Below are positions 7,608 through 13,191 of a stretch of 24,884 nucleotides of DNA, piece after piece. This stretch comes from a virus. The number at the start of each line of letters is the position of its first letter. Positions within the stretch are counted from its first letter, which is position 1. The notes below the pieces were generated by a model that was given only the letters and a program-made list of their open reading frames with translations, ran no database searches and was not told where the DNA came from. Both the position numbers and the translations under genes were made by a program. The stretch is taken from positions 1-24,884 of IMG/VR virus record IMGVR_UViG_3300008267_000341. One strand, 5' to 3'.

Positions 7608-9050
7608 ATGATACATGTCATTGAAAATAGAATCTTACAGGAGCAATTGCTACAAGAAGCTTTCTTAGATAGTGTTAAAGACTACGCTAAAGAAAAATAT
7701 AGTAAGGCAATTACTACAATCAATGACTGGAAAGATTTAGCTGTTGTTATGGGTAAAGTAATATCAGACCCAACAGTATTAAACCGTTTTGCTGATGATG
7801 TTTGGAAAAATTTCAAAGATAATACATTTAAAAAATTAACAGCTCTTTTACAAAAAATAGGTCTAAATGATTTAATCATTAAGATCAAATCTGTTGTTGA
7901 TAAAATCACTAATTTAGATGGCTGGAAAAAATTCTTAGCAGCTGCTGGAATTGGAGCTATGGTTAATTATGTAGTTGAAAAAATGACAGGACTTGCTCCA
8001 GATGCTATTAAAGTTTTTTTACAAAAATATGTGTCTGAAAAAGGTTTAGGAGAAATTTTATCTAAACTAACTGATTTTAAATCTTATGTAGGATGGTTAC
8101 AACCTATTATTAAAGGTGTTGACATGTTATATGATGTTTTGAAATCAAGTATTAATAGATTCAAATCACAAGCTAATCTTTTTACACAATCGATAAACTT
8201 GATAAAAAAAGAAGGTATGTCATCTAAAATAAAACTCAAAGAAAAATTAACTGCTAAGCTAAAACAAGAAATGTCTACAACAGGTACTGGTGCTTCTGTT
8301 ACTCCAGGAGTAGGTGCAGGTGTAGCTACAAAGTATGCTTTCGCTCCAAAAAAAGATGGTGATAAAATAGCTAAAGATTATATCAAGACATTTGGTGGTA
8401 AATTAGCTCCATCAGTTCCTAATCGTCCATCTAAAGCTATGGACTATAAAGAATTATGGGAAATAGAACGTGATCAAGAAGTAAAAATAACAAGTGGTCA
8501 ATATGCTGGTAATACAGCTATTGTTCATGATTTTGATTCTAAAAAAGATAATGCATCTGGTGATGATTGGGTTGATGTTTTAGTAGGTAGTAAAAAAGAA
8601 AAGAAAACAGTTAAAGCATCTGAGTTAAAACCATTAAAAGAAGAAATGACTGAAGATATGGATATATATGGTTCTTTAAAAGATATATTAGCAAAATTAG
8701 GTGCTGAAGAAGATGCAGTTGCTGTACTTATAAAAGCAGTTGAAATGGGCGCTCTTAAACCAAGTGACGCTGTAGCAATTGTTAAAAAAACAGTTAACTT
8801 ACAAGAAGGATACGCTCAATTTAGAAATGAAACTAAAATGAGATCTAAGCCTGATCAATTCCATCAGGCAGTTAAACAAGTAAAAAAGAAAGTAAACGAA
8901 ATTAATCGTTTATTTGAATATATGGATCGCTTAAAAACTGAGTTAAGTGAAGGTGAAGCAATAAAAAATAAAAAATACACCGATAACGCTATACATCAGA
9001 TTAAAGAAGAGACCAAAAAATTATTTTTTAAATCAATAAAATTAAAATAA
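7608..9050 (+). CDS. Head-region protein with KOW/SH3-like segment (function unknown)
   Basis: 480 aa. The N-terminus reads MIHVIENRILQE|QLLQE|AFLD, with two overlapping (I/L)xE sites of the type cut by T4-like prohead protease. Residues 20-220 are helical, with an Ala/Gly hydrophobic patch (KFLAAAGIGAMVNYVVEKM, about 108-126). A low-complexity linker (TGTGASVTPGVGAGVATKY, about 225-243) follows. Residues 288-342 look like a KOW/SH3 barrel: DQEVKITSGQYAGNTAIVHD, then WVDVLVGSKK and VKASELKPL. The C-terminus is a Lys-rich coiled coil. KOW folds bind nucleic acid or protein, which would suit a core or DNA-contacting head protein, but that is inference. The gene starts directly after the upstream stop and is followed two bases later by the next ATG. 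Confidence 0.85.
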   Translation: MIHVIENRILQEQLLQEAFLDSVKDYAKEKYSKAITTINDWKDLAVVMGKVISDPTVLNRFADDVWKNFKDNTFKKLTALLQKIGLNDLIIKIKSVVDKITNLDGWKKFLAAAGIGAMVNYVVEKMTGLAPDAIKVFLQKYVSEKGLGEILSKLTDFKSYVGWLQPIIKGVDMLYDVLKSSINRFKSQANLFTQSINLIKKEGMSSKIKLKEKLTAKLKQEMSTTGTGASVTPGVGAGVATKYAFAPKKDGDKIAKDYIKTFGGKLAPSVPNRPSKAMDYKELWEIERDQEVKITSGQYAGNTAIVHDFDSKKDNASGDDWVDVLVGSKKEKKTVKASELKPLKEEMTEDMDIYGSLKDILAKLGAEEDAVAVLIKAVEMGALKPSDAVAIVKKTVNLQEGYAQFRNETKMRSKPDQFHQAVKQVKKKVNEINRLFEYMDRLKTELSEGEAIKNKKYTDNAIHQIKEETKKLFFKSIKLK

Positions 9051-9052
9051 AA

Positions 9053-9532
9053 ATGGCAGATAATTTTGATATGAAGCAATTCCTAATGGAAAATAAATTA
9101 GGTGCTTATTCTAGATTAAAAGAAAATGAAGAACAATTAAATGAGTATGAAGTTACATACGAATATGGTTCAGACGGAGGATGTTATAGAGTAGACGATG
9201 AAGGTAACTACGATGAAGTAGATGACAGCATGTGTAAAAAATATGCTGGTCAAGGTGTACGTGAAGAAAAAGAAGAAACAAAGGAAGACATGGGTAAAGA
9301 TCTTGAAGATACTGAAGCAGCAAAACAAATGGATTTCTTAGCTGAAAAAGATAAAGTTAAAGAAGCTTTAACACCAGAAATGTTTGAACGCATGGATGCT
9401 TTAACAAGTCATAATGCTCAAATCGCAATGATTAAAGCAGCAGAAATCATGATGAATGAATTAACTGAAGAAGGATTTGAAGTACTAGACATTAGAGAAT
9501 ACTTTACACAATTAATCGCAAACGATATCTAA
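9053..9532 (+). CDS. Acidic head-region protein with N-terminal cleavage-type peptide
   Basis: A 159-aa acidic protein. Its N-terminus MADNFDMKQFLME|NKLG parallels that of the 319-aa protein starting at 1442 (MADFDYKKFITE|AKL) and fits an L-x-E prohead-protease site after residue 13. The middle is very acidic (YDEVDDSMCKKY, then REEKEETKEDMGKDLED). The C-terminal half is helical (PEMFERMDALTSHNAQIAMI). Size, acidity and place between portal and gp21 are reminiscent of T4 core proteins such as gp67, but no clear homology is seen. Two Cys residues flank the acidic segment (in GGCYRVDD and SMCKKY). Translationally close to both neighbours. Confidence 0.82.
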   Translation: MADNFDMKQFLMENKLGAYSRLKENEEQLNEYEVTYEYGSDGGCYRVDDEGNYDEVDDSMCKKYAGQGVREEKEETKEDMGKDLEDTEAAKQMDFLAEKDKVKEALTPEMFERMDALTSHNAQIAMIKAAEIMMNELTEEGFEVLDIREYFTQLIANDI

Positions 9533-9533
9533 T

Positions 9534-9671
9534 ATGGCAAAGGCAAAGTCAGCGGGTAACAGTCAAAAAACAACTTTTGGCAAACGCAAAACAGGACCAG
9601 GTTCTGGACAAAAATCATTTAATAAACATACTCCTAAGCCAAAAACATACCGTGGACAAGGTAGAAGTTAA
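9534..9671 (+). CDS. Very small basic protein (45 aa)
   Basis: ATG at 9534, one base after the stop of the acidic protein, runs for 45 codons to TAA at 9669-9671. The product begins MAKAKSAGNSQKTTFGKRKT and continues with GPGSGQKSF, NKHTPKPK and TYRGQGRS. It is strongly basic (many Lys and Arg, no Asp or Glu), Gly/Ser-rich and probably disordered. The tight one-base spacing, the fully open frame and the distinctive composition support a real gene. I have the impression that similar short basic proteins accompany capsid operons of related phages, without known function. It could bind DNA or neutralise the acidic core inside the prohead. The stop overlaps the next ATATTTATA element by one base. 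Confidence 0.72.
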   Translation: MAKAKSAGNSQKTTFGKRKTGPGSGQKSFNKHTPKPKTYRGQGRS

Positions 9672-9679
9672 TATTTATA
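9671..9679 (+). promoter_or_regulatory. ATATTTATA element only 3 bases before an ATG
   Basis: Exact ATATTTATA overlapping the final base of the 45-codon gene's stop and ending three bases before the ATG at 9683. This spacing leaves no room for a normal promoter-to-start leader, so here the element may serve another purpose or the mRNA may be leaderless. Confidence 0.35.
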
Positions 9680-9682
9680 CAT

Positions 9683-11209
9683 ATGAAACAACCAATTAAC
9701 GAAATAGAAAGACTTAAACTTATAGCAGGTTTAATTAATGAAGTTGATTATAATGACGCTGTTTACGGTGTTAATAGAAAAACAACATTAACTGAAGCTA
9801 AACAAGAAAAAACATTACATATTGATGTAGCTAATCCATTTGAATTCCGTCATGGTTTACAATATGAATTAGATCAAATGAATGATTATAGTGATGAAGC
9901 TTTAGAAAAAGCTAAAGTTAAGGTATTAAAAAATCTAACTAAAGATGCTAATTTTTATTTCAACTTATTAAACCAACAACCAACTGGATTTGAATTCAAA
10001 GCACCTGAAACCGATGCTCCAGGTATGCAAGCTAACGCTGACGGTACTTTGAAAAAAGGTGCTGGTAAGTTAGAAAAATCAAATGTTAAAGATAATCTAG
10101 GTAAGTCAGAAGCAGCTAAAGGAAAACCTAAAGATGTTAAAGAATTAACAGATAAAGGTGTTGAAGGTAAAGAAAAAGTAGTTAAAGAAGGTGTTGAAGA
10201 AGCTAAAAAATTAGTATCTAAAGAAGATAAAATAGCTGTAATTAAAGAATGGATTTGGTATACTTGTGATGAAGGAACAAAAACCGAAGATATGGACAAG
10301 TATAACAAAATGGTTGATATATACTTCGCTGATAAAGAAGATGTAACTAAAGAAGATTTTAAAAAAATCTGGAATAAAGTTACTGAAAAATATGGTGTGG
10401 GTGATGTAAGTGCTGATTGGGATGCGTTTCCTGAAACATGGAAAGATGTTCAAACAGGTACTTTAGTTAATGAAACTGAAAAAACTATCAAAGAAAGTGA
10501 AGACAAATTAAATGAAGAATTCAAATACTTTGATAACTACGAAGAATTTGAAAATACATTATTTCAATTATATCCTCAAGTTAAAGCTAATCCTGAAAAA
10601 TATAAAAAAGAAAGACCTAATGGTGAAGTTGGATATAGTGATGGATATGTAAATTGGGCATCATGGAATCCAAATCGTCCACAATCTCCATCAGGATTAC
10701 CTCCAGGAGCTGTTAACATGAATAATAAATTAAGTTACAGTGATCTTATCTATCCTCCAGGTTCAAGAATGGATGAAGATAATATGGAATCAAATCCAGC
10801 AAATGGTGATTCAAGCGTTGAAGGTCAATTTAACCAATTAATGTCTAAATATGATTGGTACCATGAAATGAGTGATGATCCTAGAAAATGGGATATGGGC
10901 TCTACAATTGACCAAAAATTAAAATCATTAGCTAAAACAATTGGCATTGATAGAGCAGTTGAATTATTTAATGATAAAGCCCCATCAGATAGAAAAGTAA
11001 CAACTACTTTCTTTGCTGAAGGTGCTGAAGGTAAAGATAAACACGCTAAGATAAAAGAAACATTAAAGAAAGGTTTAAAAGAATTAATATCAACAGCTGA
11101 TATTCAAGCTGCTAAATTAACAGGTAAACCAGTTAATGTATCTAAATCAAACAAACAAGATATTACAGCTTTACAAACTGCTAAGGCTAATTTTACAACA
11201 TATGAGTAA
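9683..11209 (+). CDS. Large hypothetical head-region protein upstream of prohead protease
   Basis: 508 aa, not assigned to a known family. The N-terminus MKQPINEIERLKLIAGLINE continues to a TTLTE|AK sequence at residues 34-40. Both LINE and LTE fit the (I/L)xE cleavage rule. A stretch near residues 48-65 (DVANPFEFRHGLQYELDQM) is the most conserved-looking segment. After it comes a Lys/Glu-rich low-complexity region (about 120-180). Two D/Y/W-rich stretches follow (about 190-255 and 285-345), with SASWNP-like aromatic and Pro/Gly content. No membrane or enzyme motif is seen. The last 8 bases overlap the start of gp21, pointing to coupled translation. A structural or core role is plausible from position only. 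Confidence 0.85.
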   Translation: MKQPINEIERLKLIAGLINEVDYNDAVYGVNRKTTLTEAKQEKTLHIDVANPFEFRHGLQYELDQMNDYSDEALEKAKVKVLKNLTKDANFYFNLLNQQPTGFEFKAPETDAPGMQANADGTLKKGAGKLEKSNVKDNLGKSEAAKGKPKDVKELTDKGVEGKEKVVKEGVEEAKKLVSKEDKIAVIKEWIWYTCDEGTKTEDMDKYNKMVDIYFADKEDVTKEDFKKIWNKVTEKYGVGDVSADWDAFPETWKDVQTGTLVNETEKTIKESEDKLNEEFKYFDNYEEFENTLFQLYPQVKANPEKYKKERPNGEVGYSDGYVNWASWNPNRPQSPSGLPPGAVNMNNKLSYSDLIYPPGSRMDEDNMESNPANGDSSVEGQFNQLMSKYDWYHEMSDDPRKWDMGSTIDQKLKSLAKTIGIDRAVELFNDKAPSDRKVTTTFFAEGAEGKDKHAKIKETLKKGLKELISTADIQAAKLTGKPVNVSKSNKQDITALQTAKANFTTYE

Positions 11210-11831
11210 GCAAGTATTAATAGAATATTTTTCATTCAAACCTTCGCCTCGTTCTATAAACGAGGCAAAGTTGTCTACATCTAAAAACTTAATAGTTTCT
11301 GGAGTTGTACAACGTGCTGATGCTAAAAATCAAAACGGTAGAGTTTATCCTAAAGAAACATTAGAACGTGAAGTTGAAAAATACATGGCTGGACCTATAG
11401 CTGAAAATAGAGCATTAGGTGAATTAGACCATCCAGATTCTTCTATTATTAACTTAAAGAATGTATGTCATAACATCACACGTTTATGGTGGGATGGTGA
11501 TGATTTAATGGGTGATATTGAAGTATTACCTACACCAAGTGGTAATATATTAAAAGAATTATTTATTAATAATATAACTGTAGGTATTTCATCTCGTGGT
11601 ATGGGCTCAGTTCGTCCATTAGGTGAAGGTACAGTAGAAGTACAAGATGACTTCGAATTATTATGTTGGGATTTCGTATCTACACCATCAACACAAGGTG
11701 CATTTATGAAACCAGTTGGATTAAATGAAAACTTTACACCAACCTTATTTAAAGGTAACAAATACGTTAAAGTAAATAATTTAATCTCAGAAATTATCTG
11801 TTCTCAAACAGGAATTTGTTGTATAAAATAG
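11202..11831 (+). CDS. gp21: Prohead core protease, T4 gp21-like
   Basis: A serine protease that matures the prohead by degrading the scaffold and trimming the capsid protein. The signature is a His motif GELDHP (H77) and, 53-54 residues later, GISSRGMGS (S130/S131), close to the T4 spacing (H85, S140). LCWDFVSTPSTQGAFMKPVG near residues 154-173 is the typical distal part. I place the start at ATG 11202, giving 209 aa. An in-frame upstream ATG at 11136 would add 22 residues entirely inside the preceding gene. SINE|A at residues 18-22 and GLNE|N at 173-177 are candidate self-cleavage sites at both ends, as known for T4 gp21. A terminator follows. Confidence 0.95.
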   Translation: MSKQVLIEYFSFKPSPRSINEAKLSTSKNLIVSGVVQRADAKNQNGRVYPKETLEREVEKYMAGPIAENRALGELDHPDSSIINLKNVCHNITRLWWDGDDLMGDIEVLPTPSGNILKELFINNITVGISSRGMGSVRPLGEGTVEVQDDFELLCWDFVSTPSTQGAFMKPVGLNENFTPTLFKGNKYVKVNNLISEIICSQTGICCIK

Positions 11832-11837
11832 TGCCCC

Positions 11838-11858
11838 TCTATTGATAGTATTAATAGA
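11838..11858 (+). other. Small hairpin upstream of terminator
   Basis: TCTATT (11838-11843) pairs with AATAGA (11853-11858) around a 9-base loop. It is preceded by TGCCCC as in the copy near 3123, and is followed three bases later by the terminator stem. Confidence 0.45.
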
Positions 11859-11861
11859 CTG

Positions 11862-11892
11862 ACCCATCCCTGTAAGGATGGGTTTCACTTTT
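11862..11892 (+). terminator. Terminator after prohead protease gene
   Basis: An 8-bp perfect stem ACCCATCC / GGATGGGT with loop CTGTAA is followed by an imperfect T-rich tail (ttcactttta). The loop resembles that of the terminator at 3156. The weaker T tract suggests partial read-through into the gp22 block. Confidence 0.8.
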
Positions 11893-11913
11893 ATCGCTTT
11901 TACAACTTGTCAT

Positions 11914-11922
11914 ATATTTATA
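11914..11922 (+). promoter_or_regulatory. ATATTTATA element, putative promoter of the gp22-gp23 unit
   Basis: Exact ATATTTATA about 20 bases after the terminator and 100 bases before the gp22 ATG. This would give the scaffold/capsid mRNA an unusually long leader for this genome. Confidence 0.55.
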
Positions 11923-11934
11923 CACATCCCACAT

Positions 11935-12003
11935 ATGAGATCTCCAATATCTCATTAATTTAACATTTATAATCTAATATTGCTTCCCATTTTAATAAGC
12001 AAT
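11935..12003 (+). promoter_or_regulatory. Structured leader of the scaffold/capsid mRNA (two hairpins)
   Basis: Hairpin 1: ATGAGAT (11935-11941) pairs perfectly with ATCTCAT (11949-11955), loop CTCCAAT. Hairpin 2: ATTGCTT (11979-11985) pairs perfectly with AAGCAAT (11997-12003), ending just before the Shine-Dalgarno sequence. TCTCC (11941-11945), at the loop of hairpin 1, is complementary to GGAGA (12009-12013). A 7-codon frame, ATG at 11935 to TAA at 11956-11958, spans hairpin 1 and may be chance. The leader may set the high output of gp22/gp23 or protect the mRNA; that is inference. Confidence 0.45.
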
Positions 12004-12005
12004 CG

Positions 12006-12012
12006 AAAGGAG
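12006..12012 (+). promoter_or_regulatory. Strong Shine-Dalgarno (AAAGGAG) of gp22, unique in this window
   Basis: AAAGGAG ends 10 bases before the gp22 ATG at 12023. Every other start here has an A-rich leader without such a sequence, so this site both fixes the gp22 start and marks it as specially regulated or strongly translated. Confidence 0.8.
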
Positions 12013-12022
12013 AAATTTCAAG

Positions 12023-13174
12023 ATGACAAATCAAGAATTGTTCAAACAAGCGATTGCTGACGCTAAATCTGTCCGCGACGCTGCAGTAGCAAATGCTAAA
12101 GCCGCTCTTGAAGAAACTTTTACTCCAAAAATCATGTCTATGCTTTCAGCTAAATTAAACGAGCTAGAAGAAGATATGGAAGAAGGAAAAGAAGTTGAAA
12201 AAGAAGGTCACAGCAAAGAAGAAGGTATGGAAACCTCTCAAAATTATGAGGCTGGTCAACAAAAACCTGAAGAAAGTTATGGTCTAGAAGAAACTGATCT
12301 TGACGAAATCTTAGCACAACTTGAAGCTGAAGAAAAAGGCAAACAAGAAGAAGGCAAAGAAGAAGTTGAGGAAGGTAAAAAAGAAGTGGAAGAAGCTAAA
12401 AAAGAAGAAGAAAGCAAAAAAGTTGAAGAATCTTTAACTGTAGAAGCTGACGATGAATCTGAAGAAGCTGATGAAACTGAAGATGATGACGCTGAAGAAG
12501 CTGAATCAGAAGGTGACGATGAAGTTACCGAATTAACTGTTGACGAATTAAAAGACATCATCCGTGACGTATTAAAAGACGTTTTAGCTAGTGACGAAAC
12601 TGGCGGTGAAGAATCTGGTGAAGAATTAGATTTAACTGCTGTTGGTGACGAAGCTGGTGCTGATGAAGAAGAAATTGAAGATGATTCTATTAGCTTAGAA
12701 GAACTTTTAGCTGAACTTGATAAAGAAGATGACGCTAAAAAAGTAGAAGAAGCTAAAGAAGAAGTTGAAGAAGGCAAAAAAGAAGTTGAAGAAGCTAAGA
12801 AAGAAGAAGTAGAAGAAGCTAAGAAAGACTTAGAAGAAGCTATTAAAACTATCAAAGCTTTACAAGTTGAATTAAACGAAGTAAACTTATTGAACGCTAA
12901 ATTACTTTACACTAACAAAATCTTCAAATCTAAGTCTTTAAATGAAGCTCAAAAAGTTAAAGTATTAAAAACTCTTGATAAAGCGGTTAACGTTAAAGAA
13001 GCTAAAGCTATTTTTGAAACTTTAAGCGAAACTTTAAACAGTAAAACTAAATCAAGTATTAAAGAATCAGTTGGATTTGCTTCTAAAGCAGTAGGTGTTG
13101 CACCTTCACAACCGATTGTAGAAGGCGATTCTGCTATTCGTCGTATGCAACAATTAGCGGGAATTATTAAATAA
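12023..13174 (+). CDS. gp22: Prohead core scaffolding protein, T4 gp22-like
   Basis: Main internal scaffold around which gp23 assembles, later degraded by gp21. The 383-aa product begins MTNQELFKQAIADAKSVRDA and has a helical N-terminus with ETFTPKIMSMLSAKLNELEE (about 36-55). A very acidic Glu/Lys coiled-coil middle follows (residues about 55-285). The C-terminal helical part ends with IRRMQQLAGIIK. The position (immediately before gp23, after gp21), the composition and the start region agree with the scaffold of T4-like phages. T4 gp22 is 269 aa. The extra length is largely the Glu/Lys region, which contains a duplicated stretch (12356-12414 and 12755-12813). It shares a transcript with gp23, which starts 17 bases later. 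Confidence 0.88.
   Translation: MTNQELFKQAIADAKSVRDAAVANAKAALEETFTPKIMSMLSAKLNELEEDMEEGKEVEKEGHSKEEGMETSQNYEAGQQKPEESYGLEETDLDEILAQLEAEEKGKQEEGKEEVEEGKKEVEEAKKEEESKKVEESLTVEADDESEEADETEDDDAEEAESEGDDEVTELTVDELKDIIRDVLKDVLASDETGGEESGEELDLTAVGDEAGADEEEIEDDSISLEELLAELDKEDDAKKVEEAKEEVEEGKKEVEEAKKEEVEEAKKDLEEAIKTIKALQVELNEVNLLNAKLLYTNKIFKSKSLNEAQKVKVLKTLDKAVNVKEAKAIFETLSETLNSKTKSSIKESVGFASKAVGVAPSQPIVEGDSAIRRMQQLAGIIK
12356..12414 (+). repeat. Scaffold Glu/Lys repeat, copy 1
   Basis: Encodes KEEVEEGKKEVEEAKKEE. A near-identical copy lies 399 bases downstream, in frame (133 residues). The differences are mostly silent third-position changes, suggesting selection on the coiled-coil charge pattern. 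Confidence 0.75.
12755..12813 (+). repeat. Scaffold Glu/Lys repeat, copy 2
   Basis: Second copy of the KEEVEEGKKEVEEAKKEE-coding stretch. It continues into a further VEEAKKDLEEA partial repeat, extending the charged helix. Confidence 0.75.
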
Positions 13175-13191
13175 AAACAATTATTATTAAA

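Noticed and set aside
11136-11201. Upstream ATG extending gp21 by 22 residues
   Set aside because: The extension lies inside the preceding gene and codes an unrelated Leu/Gln-rich peptide. The ATG at 11202 gives the usual stop-start overlap and a normal gp21 N-terminus.
12277-12855. 192-codon minus-strand Ser-rich reading frame
   Set aside because: Mirror of the Glu/Lys (GAA/AAA) coding region of the scaffold gene. TTC/TTT/TCT codons arise from the opposite strand.
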